DNA of 64,000 nt from Pseudomonas syringae CC1557 (GTDB taxonomy: Bacteria > Pseudomonadota > Gammaproteobacteria > Pseudomonadales > Pseudomonadaceae), in assembly GCF_000452705.1 (NCBI RefSeq), contig NZ_CP007014.1, positions 1,364,001 through 1,428,000 on the forward strand, written 5' to 3'. A program made the position numbers and the translations under genes. Position 1 is the stretch's first letter, and each line of letters begins with the position of its first letter. The notes beneath the pieces were generated by a model. The model had not been told where the DNA came from, did not search any database, and saw nothing but the letters and a program-made list of their open reading frames with translations. Below are positions 26,457 to 34,008 of the stretch, piece after piece.

Positions 26457-27326
26457 ATGCGAGTCATAAGTTCCGGAGCAGAAGCACTGATAACTGCGCA
26501 GCAACTTGACGATAAAAGGGCGGCGAAAAATATGCCCCCATTTGCCAATCTTCCCCTCCGACCAAGCTCTCCAGACTCTGCAGTGAGTATCAGCGGCCAG
26601 GCTCTCTTGAAACACAGAGTGTTCGGGCTCGCGGACTCTGGTCGTTCTGCGCCCATGCTCGGGAAAGCCGAATGTGGAATTTCCATGCCCGAGGCGTTTT
26701 TTTTAACCCGGGATGATCGCAGGTTGCTGGGTGATGTTTACGAGTGGGCGAGTGCTCAGGGAGCTGATCTGGGCTATGTCGATGATCTGGCGTTTGAGTT
26801 GGCGTCTTATAGGGAGAGTGATAATGGAGGGATAATGCTTCCTCATAACCAAGGCAAAACATATGACATGGAAGGCCACAAGGTTTTCTACAGTTTTACC
26901 GAGCAGCACGCGGCCACCGCGAAGCGTATTACCGAGAGCGATACGTTAAAAACAACGCGGCTGGATCAGGGGTTTGTTCGCTTCATCACTGACAAGGACT
27001 ACGGGTCCATAGGTCATAATAATTTTGAGTTCATGGAAAAAGTAATCAACAGGTTCTCGACGGCGGGGGAAAGAGCTGAGCAACTGGGTGCAGATTTCGC
27101 TACTTATAAAAGCCAGAAGAGCGACTACATAAGGACGCTGTCCAAGGAAAAGTACACGCCCGGCGAAGGCGACGCTCAAGAAACAACATCCGCAAAAAAA
27201 TCCACCAAACCCAAGGAAATAACCCTTGAAAGCCTGCGCGCCGACATGCGCGAGACTTTCCTGAAAGCGATGGGGGTCAAGAGTTTCTCATCCCTGTTCG
27301 ATAGGCTGTTCAAGGACACGCGTTGA
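26457..27326 (+). CDS. Conserved Pseudomonas protein of unknown function
   Basis: A 289-residue protein without a signal peptide or membrane helices. The N-terminal 70 residues are low-complexity (Ser/Pro/Arg) and include VSISGQALLKHRVFG. The central part (AFFLTRDDRRLLGDVYEWAS, VDDLAFELASYRESDNGG, FSFTEQH-type strand, NNFEFMEKVINRFS) looks like a defined globular domain I have seen only as hypothetical proteins in pseudomonads. The C-terminal 60 residues are Lys/Thr/Glu-rich. AGGAG lies eight bases before the ATG. A disordered N-terminus would fit a secreted protein, but no secretion signal was identified. Confidence 0.65.
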   Translation: MRVISSGAEALITAQQLDDKRAAKNMPPFANLPLRPSSPDSAVSISGQALLKHRVFGLADSGRSAPMLGKAECGISMPEAFFLTRDDRRLLGDVYEWASAQGADLGYVDDLAFELASYRESDNGGIMLPHNQGKTYDMEGHKVFYSFTEQHAATAKRITESDTLKTTRLDQGFVRFITDKDYGSIGHNNFEFMEKVINRFSTAGERAEQLGADFATYKSQKSDYIRTLSKEKYTPGEGDAQETTSAKKSTKPKEITLESLRADMRETFLKAMGVKSFSSLFDRLFKDTR

Positions 27327-27330
27327 CAGA

Positions 27331-28407
27331 TCAGGCCTTGACGCTCAGTGCCGGGCACTTTGCTGGCGCATTGTGAGCATTCACCACGCGGTTACGGCCG
27401 TTGCTTTTGGCGAGGTACAGCGCTTTGTCTGCCTCATGCAACCAGGTCGAGGTGTCGGTCAGTTCAGGGGTGTAAATGGCGATGCCGATACTCAGGCTGA
27501 CCCTGAGTTCGAAGTGCAGCGAATAGGTGAAGTTATCAATGGCCTGGCGCAGACGTTCAAGAATTTCTTCCGCCTGACGTGAGTTGGTATCCGGCAGAAT
27601 GACGCAGAATTCATCACCACCACAGCGTCCGATCAGGTCGGTATCGCGAAGACTTTCGACCAGTGCGTCGCTGATATTCTGCAGCACCGTATCGCCCATG
27701 AGGTGGCCGTAGGTATCGTTGATGATCTTGAAGTGGTCAATGTCGAGCAAGGCGATAGCGCACTGTCGATGCTGGCCGCGGCTCTTGACGAACTCCAGAT
27801 CGAGCAGGTCTTTCCATGCGCCATGATTGAGCAGGCCGGTCAGGCTGTCGGTGCGGCTGAGTTTGTGCAGGATATTCCGGTGTTCCCGCAGCTTGAGCGT
27901 GACCTGATAGTTCATCCAGCCGATGAAGATGGGATAGACCACCAGTACGGGAAGACACGCATAGATCTGCACCATGTTGCCGTACAGATTGATGACAGGA
28001 TCGAGTGCAGCCAGCGAGATCAGTACACCCAGTGCCTGCGCACAAAAGCCTTGCAGCATCAGTCGCGGACCCGCCGCTGCCATGTTGTGCATGGCCATCA
28101 TTGCGATGACGGTGACGCAGGGAACTGTATTGAACCCCATCGCGCCAATCCAGAAGCCTCCCATCAGCGAATCGAAAAGCAGGTTGCGCCATTCTGCCGC
28201 GTAGGGTTCATCCGAGTTTTTTGCGACCTGGTAAGCGAAATGAGGCCATATCAATGAATTGATCAGCGCCAGTGACCAGAGCCAGTTCGCAGCATTCATG
28301 TAATGCAACGACACCGCGACAGTAATAAAGCCAACACTGACACCGAGTGCTCTCGGGGCGTAAATTCGCTTCGCGAACGCCAGTCCCCTGCGGTGATGTG
28401 TGCTCAT
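27331..28407 (-). CDS. MASE2-GGDEF diguanylate cyclase (DgcC/AdrA-like)
   Basis: A 358-residue inner-membrane protein making c-di-GMP from GTP. The N-terminal MASE2 sensor (about 1-175; RRGLAFAKRIYAPRALGVSV, WPHFAYQVAK, AAAGPRLMLQG, YPIFIGWMNYQ) resembles E. coli DgcC/AdrA closely. The GGDEF domain has an intact active site RCGGDEFCVIL and the inhibitory I-site RDTD five residues before it, so activity with product feedback is expected. DgcC controls cellulose synthesis in enterics. It ends four bases from the convergent gene at 26457-27326. Confidence 0.92.
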   Translation of the reverse strand: MSTHHRRGLAFAKRIYAPRALGVSVGFITVAVSLHYMNAANWLWSLALINSLIWPHFAYQVAKNSDEPYAAEWRNLLFDSLMGGFWIGAMGFNTVPCVTVIAMMAMHNMAAAGPRLMLQGFCAQALGVLISLAALDPVINLYGNMVQIYACLPVLVVYPIFIGWMNYQVTLKLREHRNILHKLSRTDSLTGLLNHGAWKDLLDLEFVKSRGQHRQCAIALLDIDHFKIINDTYGHLMGDTVLQNISDALVESLRDTDLIGRCGGDEFCVILPDTNSRQAEEILERLRQAIDNFTYSLHFELRVSLSIGIAIYTPELTDTSTWLHEADKALYLAKSNGRNRVVNAHNAPAKCPALSVKA

Positions 28408-28724
28408 GGTTTTTTACCAAGCATGACTTTTCTGAATCGGTCAGAAAACACCATCGCTTAACCGAAAGGCGGGAGTCTGAGCGTTCGTCAGAGCCATGGG
28501 AAGAGTATTTTGCTGAGAGATGTCAAATAGCTATATATTGCGGATGAAGGGCTGTTTCAGAGTCAAATAACTGACAAAGCGAGCCTTTGAAACGGTTCAA
28601 AAATATGACGAAATATACAAGGTGATTCAGGTGGAATAACCCGACAGCGTGTCTGCATATTTATAGACATACTGTCCGATCATTTAGAATTGAGTGCGGG
28701 CAAAACGCTGCGCAGGTACCTGCA
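28408..28724. other. AT-rich spacer between two minus-strand genes
   Basis: About 317 bases with no frame supported. It must hold the promoter of the diguanylate cyclase on the left. A short inverted repeat TGTCTGCATATTTATAGACA lies at about 28652-28671. Nothing else recognisable. Confidence 0.45.
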
Positions 28725-29312
28725 TTACTGACCGATAACGGTCTTCACCAGCGCTGCGTGCTCTTTAGGATTTTTCGCGTTGGACACCACGTTCAGCACG
28801 GCAGCCCGAGAGCCGGATGCAGTGACGATCGAAGTGCTCAGCACTGATGTGTCACTCATGGTGGCTGATGTGTCGACCTGACGCACGCCGAGGCCATTCT
28901 TCTTGACGATCTTGCGGTCGCCCAGCTTTTTGAAATCCTTGTAGCCGGCACTCTGCTGCGCAAGTATTCCGGTCACCAGGCCATCCAGCACCACACCGTC
29001 ATTGTCGCTGGCCTGAACGCCCATCGGGATCGGCGTTTCGGTAACGATCAGCACACGTTTGTCGGTGGCATTGGTGTACAACGCCCCCGATACGCCCTGT
29101 GCCTTGGCCTTTGCGTCAATCTCGGGCATTTCGCCCTGCACATAGCCAGCGGGCACTGTAAACGCCAGTTTTCCGCCCAGCAACGAAACCTTCTGCGCCG
29201 CAACGGCGGGCGCAGCAGCCTGTGGCTTGGTGGCGGCCTGGACGCTGATCATGCTCTGGCAGGCAGCCAGCGCGACGCACACTACAATTGCCTTGAAACC
29301 GAAAGAGCGCAT
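28725..29312 (-). CDS. Exported protein, possibly DcrB-like
   Basis: A 195-residue protein with a signal peptide to about residue 26 (MISVQA). A cysteine at residue 18 (LAACQS) could alternatively be a lipobox. The mature part begins with an Ala/Pro/Gln linker, then LLGGKLAFTVPAGYVQGEM and a two-layer pattern of strands and helices resembling DcrB/DUF1795 proteins. The match is faint. AAGGA lies before the ATG; a 43-residue upstream extension runs into the mlaA terminator and is rejected. Function unknown. Confidence 0.6.
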   Translation of the reverse strand: MRSFGFKAIVVCVALAACQSMISVQAATKPQAAAPAVAAQKVSLLGGKLAFTVPAGYVQGEMPEIDAKAKAQGVSGALYTNATDKRVLIVTETPIPMGVQASDNDGVVLDGLVTGILAQQSAGYKDFKKLGDRKIVKKNGLGVRQVDTSATMSDTSVLSTSIVTASGSRAAVLNVVSNAKNPKEHAALVKTVIGQ

Positions 29313-29376
29313 GAAAATTCCTTTTTGACGGGTAATGACTGCCGTATGGGAGTGCCCAGAGACAAAGAAAGTGCCA

Positions 29377-29413
29377 TAAAAAACGGCCAGCCCGATCACT
29401 CCGGCTGGCCGTT
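29377..29413 (-). terminator. Rho-independent terminator of the mlaA operon
   Basis: On the minus strand, an 11-bp stem AACGGCCAGCC/GGCTGGCCGTT is followed by a run of T, 18 bases after the mlaA stop codon. Confidence 0.88.
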
Positions 29414-29430
29414 CTTGTATAGCGTGTAGC

Positions 29431-30243
29431 TTATTCAGCAACCTGCAATTTGCGCGATTCGGTGTACACGTAGCGGACCTTCTCGTACTCGAACGGCGAG
29501 TTCAACTGGCCATAGCGGAAGCTGGTCACGTAACGACGATCAATCGCACGCAGTACGGTGATTTCCGGATGGTCGCTGCTGACTTCGGCAACGTTCAGGA
29601 AGTTGATCTGGTTTTCAGCCGTGTAGTCAAACAGCATGCCGCCGGTATCGCGCAGGTTCGACGGACCGAACAATGGCAACACCAGGTAAGGGCCGGCAGG
29701 CACACCATAAAAGCCCAGTGTCTGGCCGAAGTCTTCGCTTTGGCGCGGCAAACCCATCATGGTGGCCGGGTCCCAGAGGCCGGCGACACCGATGGTGGTG
29801 TTGAGCAGCAGGCGACCGGTGATGTCCAGCGAGCGCTCGCCCTTGAACTGCAGCAGGCTGTTCAACAGGTTGGAGACGTCGCCCAGGTTGCTGAAGAAGT
29901 TGCTGACACCGCTGCGCACGAAGCCTGGCGTCACATAACGATAGCCATTCACGGCAGGTAGAAACACCCACTCGTCAAAGCGGTAGTTGAAGTGATAGAC
30001 CCGGCGGTTCCACGACTCCAGAGGGTCGTAGACTTCCAGTGCGTTGATGGAAGCGCGCTCGAATTCGCGCTGATCCAGCCCCGGGTTGAACTGCAGCGAC
30101 TTCAGTGGCTGAGTGAAACCATCTGCGTCAGTCTGGCGAGCCACGGTGGCGGGGTGCTGAGCCTTGTTGCTGGTGTCCGCGTCAGCGGCCTGAGCTGTGC
30201 CTGCACAGAGCAGGGCGGCAAGGAGTAAAAGACGTTTAGCCAC
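29431..30243 (-). CDS. mlaA: MlaA/VacJ outer-membrane phospholipid-recycling protein
   Basis: A 270-residue MlaA homologue that removes mislocalised phospholipids from the outer leaflet and passes them to MlaC/MlaFEDB. Family blocks are DPLESWNRRVYHFNYRFDEW, SGVSNFFSNLGDVSNLLNSL, NTTIGVAGLWDPAT and FGQTLGFYGVPAGPYLVLPL. The GTG start at 30243 lies inside the end of the upstream gene (8-base overlap) with GGAG eight bases before. The N-terminus LLLLAALLCAGTAQAAD lacks a canonical lipobox at its only cysteine and looks like a cleavable signal peptide; MlaA is usually a lipoprotein. Other mla genes are not in this window. Confidence 0.92.
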   Translation of the reverse strand: MAKRLLLLAALLCAGTAQAADADTSNKAQHPATVARQTDADGFTQPLKSLQFNPGLDQREFERASINALEVYDPLESWNRRVYHFNYRFDEWVFLPAVNGYRYVTPGFVRSGVSNFFSNLGDVSNLLNSLLQFKGERSLDITGRLLLNTTIGVAGLWDPATMMGLPRQSEDFGQTLGFYGVPAGPYLVLPLFGPSNLRDTGGMLFDYTAENQINFLNVAEVSSDHPEITVLRAIDRRYVTSFRYGQLNSPFEYEKVRYVYTESRKLQVAE

Positions 30244-31534
30244 GGAAAAACTCCAGCATGGCGTCGGTGTTGACGCGGTAATTAAGGTTGCCGCAATGAC
30301 CACCGTAAGGATAAACGGTCAGGCGATCGCCAAAGGTCTTGCGCAGAAAGCCCAGATCGCCGGAGCCCAGAATCACATCATCAGCGTTGTGCATGACGGA
30401 GATCTTGGTGTTGTTGTGCAGGTAATCCTTGAGTGCATAAAGACTGACTTGATCCACCAGTTGCAGCAGGCTGCCACCGTCAGTGCGTGCACGCCACATC
30501 GGGATGACCTGTTCGGTCAGGTAGCAATCGAAGTCGCATTGCAGGGCACGCTTGAGGAACGGCGTAAGGCTGGTGCCTTCGGAGATCGGAAATTTCGGCG
30601 GCGTGATCAGACCACGGCGGGTGATCAGGTCGGAGGTAAACGCGATGTCGGCCGACGAGAAGCGGAACGACGTACCGATCAGCATTGCCATCTGTTCGTT
30701 GGTCAGGTGCTGCTTGGACTGCTGGAAGTCGAACAGCAATGCGTCATTGAGGTCGATGTAGCCTTTTTGCCGGAAGTAACGGGTCAGCTTGGCCAGCACC
30801 AGTTCATAGAACGTGGTGGTGTTGTTGATGCCCTTGACGTTGGTCTGCACCAGTTTGTCCAGGTTGCTGATCGACGTGTAGAGGTTGACCGGTGGGTTGA
30901 GCAGCAGCACCTTCTTGAAGTTGAAGCTGCGACGGGTTTCGTCAAGCTTGCTGACGAATGCCGCATTCAGTGCGCCAAGACTGTAGCCGGTCAGGTAATA
31001 CTCGGTCACTGGTAACTGCGCTTGCTGGGCACGAATGGCCTGCATGACCCGGTACAGGTCTTCAGCGTCTTCCGTGGACACACCCGGGGTTGCAAAGCGC
31101 GAAGCCGAGCTCATGAAGTCGTAGCTGGTAGGCGAGGACAACTGCACGACGTGATAACCCGCGCCGTAATACAGCTTTTTCAGGAATTCGTTGATAGTGC
31201 TGTTGTAAGGCGCGCCGGTACCGGCAATCAGGAAGATCAGCGGTGCTGCGTGATCCTGTTTCGCCAGGCGGTAGTGCAACTTCTTCACTGCCCAGAAGTT
31301 GTCCGGCAGGGTGAACTCGCGCTCGGGGTGCAGGTTCAGGGTGTACACATCCTGATCGATGTCTTCATCGTCAGGCAGATCGGGCCGCAGATCGGGCGGC
31401 GTTGTCGCAATGGTCGCTTCAAACGGATTAGTCAGCGGATAGCCATAGGTGGCTGGGTCGACATTGGTCGCCAGAGCGGACGCACTTAAACACAGGCCAC
31501 CTATAACGGTAGCGAAGCGCAGAAAACGGAGCAT
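30236..31534 (-). CDS. Exported alpha/beta hydrolase co-transcribed with mlaA
   Basis: A 432-residue protein with a signal peptide (about 1-22, SASALA) and alpha/beta hydrolase fold: strand-turn LIFLIAGTGAPYNS, nucleophile elbow TGYSLGALNA with Ser as nucleophile, and a late YPYGGHCGN with the probable catalytic His. Sometimes database entries name such proteins protein kinases; no kinase motif is present. AAGGGA precedes the ATG. The last codons overlap the mlaA start, so the two are made together. A lipase or esterase working on envelope lipids is a reasonable inference, not shown. Confidence 0.82.
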   Translation of the reverse strand: MLRFLRFATVIGGLCLSASALATNVDPATYGYPLTNPFEATIATTPPDLRPDLPDDEDIDQDVYTLNLHPEREFTLPDNFWAVKKLHYRLAKQDHAAPLIFLIAGTGAPYNSTINEFLKKLYYGAGYHVVQLSSPTSYDFMSSASRFATPGVSTEDAEDLYRVMQAIRAQQAQLPVTEYYLTGYSLGALNAAFVSKLDETRRSFNFKKVLLLNPPVNLYTSISNLDKLVQTNVKGINNTTTFYELVLAKLTRYFRQKGYIDLNDALLFDFQQSKQHLTNEQMAMLIGTSFRFSSADIAFTSDLITRRGLITPPKFPISEGTSLTPFLKRALQCDFDCYLTEQVIPMWRARTDGGSLLQLVDQVSLYALKDYLHNNTKISVMHNADDVILGSGDLGFLRKTFGDRLTVYPYGGHCGNLNYRVNTDAMLEFFRG

Positions 31535-31778
31535 GACTAAATCCCTTGGGAAAGAAGTGCTGATGAGATACGCAGGCTATGACCAAGGTGTAGTGCCAAA
31601 GTGCCGCATCCACCGGTTAACCGTGTAAATATGACGGAACAATACACGGTCCGGGGATTTTTCAATGCAGATATGCGGTTTATTTTTCGCGTGCTGCCTG
31701 AACGGCCGGCTGTAATCACCCAGGCGTGGGGGAATGATCACCGCTACACCCTGGCCACGAGCCAGGTTTCAGGGCCGG

Positions 31779-31806
31779 AAAACACAAAGGAGAGCCGTAG
31801 CTCTCC
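31779..31806 (-). terminator. Terminator of the Crc-sponge RNA
   Basis: Minus strand: GGAGAGC, loop TACG, GCTCTCC, then TTTGTGTTTT. Confidence 0.85.
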
Positions 31807-32171
31807 TCCAATGCGTTTCACTTGCTCTTTTTATTGTTATAGGGCGGCCTGTTATTGTTGTTGGCGACCAGTCCCTTTACAGCGTTGTTGGGCGACCCTA
31901 TTCAGGGTCAAGAGCAAACGTATTTTTTTGAGCGCTGACTTACTTCAATCATCTGGCTGCACACCATCATGATCCAACCGGCTCCGGAGCTACCTTCGGG
32001 TAGTTTTGTTGTTCTCTGTCCGATTGCGAGGCCTTTCATCGAAAGGTCTCTGTGAAGCTGATCCACTCCAAAAAAATCTGTTAGCTACGTCTCTGTCCGT
32101 GTTGTTCTTGTTGTATCAGAGCCGTTACGTATTGTTTTTATGGGTGCTGCGTCACTTGTTGTTTTTGTTGT
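31779..32171 (-). ncRNA. crcX: Crc/Hfq-sequestering small RNA (CrcZ/CrcX/CrcY family)
   Basis: About 390 nt on the minus strand with the features of the Pseudomonas Crc-sponge RNAs. At least six A-rich CA motifs are spread along it: at 32155-32171, 32131-32141, 32099-32114, 32003-32014, 31848-31864 and 31825-31841, with a weaker one at 31882-31892. A sigma-54 promoter precedes the predicted start, and a stem GGAGAGC/GCTCTCC with a T-rich tail ends it. Such RNAs bind Hfq/Crc and relieve catabolite repression when CbrAB is active. CrcZ lies beside cbrB, absent here, so this is the second copy, called CrcX in P. syringae. A plus-strand frame through this region is spurious. Confidence 0.85.
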
Positions 32172-32183
32172 ACATGAGACATA

Positions 32184-32198
32184 GCAGAAGCCGTGCCA
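32184..32198 (-). promoter_or_regulatory. Sigma-54 (-24/-12) promoter of the Crc-sponge RNA
   Basis: Minus strand reads TGGCACGGCTTCTGC. The GG of the -24 element and the GC of the -12 element are exactly 12 bases apart, matching TGGCACG-N4-TTGC with one mismatch. Transcription should begin near 32171-32172, just before the first CA motif. Confidence 0.85.
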
Positions 32199-32280
32199 GT
32201 TTTTATAAATCCTTTAAAAACAAAGACTTGTACGGAGTGGCGAAATCTTCATGCATGCAGCGCCGTAAAAAACGTTTCCG

Positions 32281-32321
32281 TGTTACCCGTTCGGGCTTGT
32301 CGTTGCCACGTCGCGGTAACA
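32281..32321. promoter_or_regulatory. Candidate activator (CbrB) site upstream of the sigma-54 promoter
   Basis: Inverted half-sites TGTTAC (32281-32286) and GTAACA (32316-32321) lie 110-150 bases upstream of the RNA start, a normal position for a sigma-54 enhancer. CbrB sites are described with TGTTAC/GTAACA halves. The 29-base separation here may mean two separate sites. Confidence 0.5.
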
Positions 32322-32606
32322 CATACTGTTTCCTTAGCAGATCAAGCCGTGCGCGACGTTTTCTCGCCAGCGTCGTCGCTGATAGCTTGATGTTGTCGTT
32401 CTCCGTTGCCTCAGTGTCGCAGCCAGAGCATGGCTTTTTGCTCGGCAGGTTGATGATCAATGTGGCGTTGCTGTGCGTGCCATTACGCGCGGCAGCGATC
32501 AAAGCGTGCAGGGCTCAGCATGCCCGAGGCCGGGCGCGGATGCGGTCTTGAGAACAACGTTAACCCTGTCCGACAACCGTCGGTGCAGACTTCCGGGGAA
32601 GTGACG

Positions 32607-33461
32607 ATGATGATGCGAAAACTACTGGGGGCGGGTGCCGCTCTGGTACTTGCTGTCAGCTCCACGCTGGCGATTGCCGAAACCAAGAGCCTGACCATTG
32701 GTTATGTAGAAGGCTGGTCCGACAGTGTCGCCACTACCTACGTGGCTTCCGAAGTGATCAAGCAAAAGCTCGGCTATGAGGTCAAGTTGCAGTCTATTGC
32801 GGCCGGGATCATGTGGCAGGCGGTTGCAACCGACAAGCTGGACCTGATGCTGTCCGCCTGGCTTCCGGGTACTCATGGCGAGTACTACGCCAAGTACAAG
32901 GATCAGGTCGTCAATTACGGCCCCAACTTCAAGGACGCCAAGATTGGCCTGATCGTGCCTGAATACGTGAAAGCCAAAAGCATTGAAGACCTCAAGACCG
33001 ATGATTCCTTCAACAAGAAGATCACCGGGATCGATGCCGGTTCGGGCGTGATGCTCAAGACCGATCAGGCCATCAAGGATTACGCGCTGGACGGCTACAA
33101 ACTGCAGGCCAGTTCCGGCGCGGGCATGATTGCCGAGCTTACCCGTGCCGAGAAGGCCAAGAAAGCCATTGTGGTTACCGGTTGGGTGCCGCACTGGATG
33201 TTCGCCAAGTGGAAGCTGCGCTTTCTGGACGATCCCAAAGGCGTCTATGGCGCTGCGGAAACCGTCGACAACATTGGCAGCCTGAGCCTGGAGAAAAAAG
33301 CGCCGGACGTCGTGGCTTTCCTGAAAAAATTCCAGTGGGCTTCCAAGGATGAGATCGGAGAAGTGATGCTGGCTATTCAGGACGGCGCAAAGCCTGAAGC
33401 GGCAGCCAAGGATTGGGTGGCCAAACACCCGGACCGTGTCGCTGCGTGGACTGCTAAATAG
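32607..33461 (+). CDS. Glycine-betaine-type substrate-binding protein
   Basis: A 284-residue periplasmic binding protein of the OpuAC/ProX group. The signal peptide ends near residue 25 (STLAIAE). Tryptophans at VEGWSDSVATT, SAWLPGTHG and TGWVPHWMF suit an aromatic cage for betaine, choline or a similar amine. Three consecutive ATG codons follow GGGGAAG; the first was taken. No permease or ATPase gene is adjacent, so it is an orphan like the one at 13248. It ends in a strong terminator, so it is monocistronic. Confidence 0.85.
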   Translation: MMMRKLLGAGAALVLAVSSTLAIAETKSLTIGYVEGWSDSVATTYVASEVIKQKLGYEVKLQSIAAGIMWQAVATDKLDLMLSAWLPGTHGEYYAKYKDQVVNYGPNFKDAKIGLIVPEYVKAKSIEDLKTDDSFNKKITGIDAGSGVMLKTDQAIKDYALDGYKLQASSGAGMIAELTRAEKAKKAIVVTGWVPHWMFAKWKLRFLDDPKGVYGAAETVDNIGSLSLEKKAPDVVAFLKKFQWASKDEIGEVMLAIQDGAKPEAAAKDWVAKHPDRVAAWTAK

Positions 33462-33489
33462 TTTCAAAGCGCTCTGCAATGACCTTCTC

Positions 33490-33524
33490 AAGGCCATCTG
33501 GTGTTATCGCCAGATGGCCTTTTG
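33490..33524 (+). terminator. Rho-independent terminator after the betaine-binding protein
   Basis: Perfect 12-bp stem AAGGCCATCTGG/CCAGATGGCCTT with an eight-base loop followed by TTGCTTTTC. Confidence 0.85.
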
Positions 33525-33689
33525 CTTTTCTGACCACACGTATTTTCTACGCGACCGACTGCCGGTCGGACGACATCGTGTGATTACCGCAATCTACGGC
33601 TAATGTCGTTCTAATACTAAGGTCGTCTGGAGTGCGCGCCGGACCCGACTAAAGTGCGTTACGTGACATCTCATCTGTGCTGCGAGGAC

Positions 33690-33697
33690 AAAAACAA
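33690..33697 (+). promoter_or_regulatory. Candidate Crc/Hfq (CA) motif at the yjcH-actP start
   Basis: AAAAACAA fits AAnAAnAA and lies between the GAGGA ribosome site and the ATG of the DUF485 gene, overlapping the start codon. This placement is typical of Crc/Hfq translational repression. Confidence 0.5.
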
Positions 33698-34008
33698 TGA
33701 ACGACAGCATTTACCTCTCGATTCAAAACAGCCCCCGTTTCAAGGAGCTGGTATCCAAAAGAGAGCGTTTCGCCTGGATTCTTTCGGCGATCATGCTTGG
33801 GCTGTATGCAGCCTTTATTCTTTTGATTGCTTATGGCCCCCATATTCTGGGTGCCAAACTAAGTCCCACGTCGACCATTACCTGGGGAATGCCGATAGGC
33901 GTAGGGCTGATCCTTTCAGCGTTCGTGCTAACCGCTATCTATGTTCGTCGCGCAAACGGCGAATTCGATGACTTGAACAACGCGATCCTGAAGGAGGCTC
34001 AGCAATGA
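33697..34008 (+). CDS. yjcH: DUF485 membrane protein, partner of ActP
   Basis: A 103-residue protein with two membrane helices (about 24-46 and 62-85) and the DUF485 pattern [20 protein letters not shown] and [29 protein letters not shown]. It is the usual small companion of the acetate permease. The reading frame overlaps the actP start by four bases (ATGA), so translation is coupled. GAGGA lies before the ATG, with a CA motif between. Confidence 0.92.
   Translation: MNDSIYLSIQNSPRFKELVSKRERFAWILSAIMLGLYAAFILLIAYGPHILGAKLSPTSTITWGMPIGVGLILSAFVLTAIYVRRANGEFDDLNNAILKEAQQ

Larger units (their letters stand above)
31535..32606. other. Long non-coding interval carrying the Crc-sponge RNA
   Basis: The interval from the mlaA-operon start to the betaine-binding gene holds the small RNA, its promoter and its enhancer-like palindrome on the minus strand. 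It must also hold the minus-strand promoter of the hydrolase-mlaA operon (31535-31778) and the plus-strand promoter of the binding-protein gene (32330-32606). No protein gene is supported. Confidence 0.75.

Noticed and set aside
24610..27326. Type III effector locus with a hrp box
   Set aside because: No GGAACC-N15/16-CCAC promoter was found before any of the three genes, and none matches an effector I know.
32006..32551. Plus-strand frame of 181 codons
   Set aside because: It runs through the Crc-sponge RNA and its promoter on the opposite strand; composition is Leu/Arg/Ser/Phe noise and no family is recognisable.
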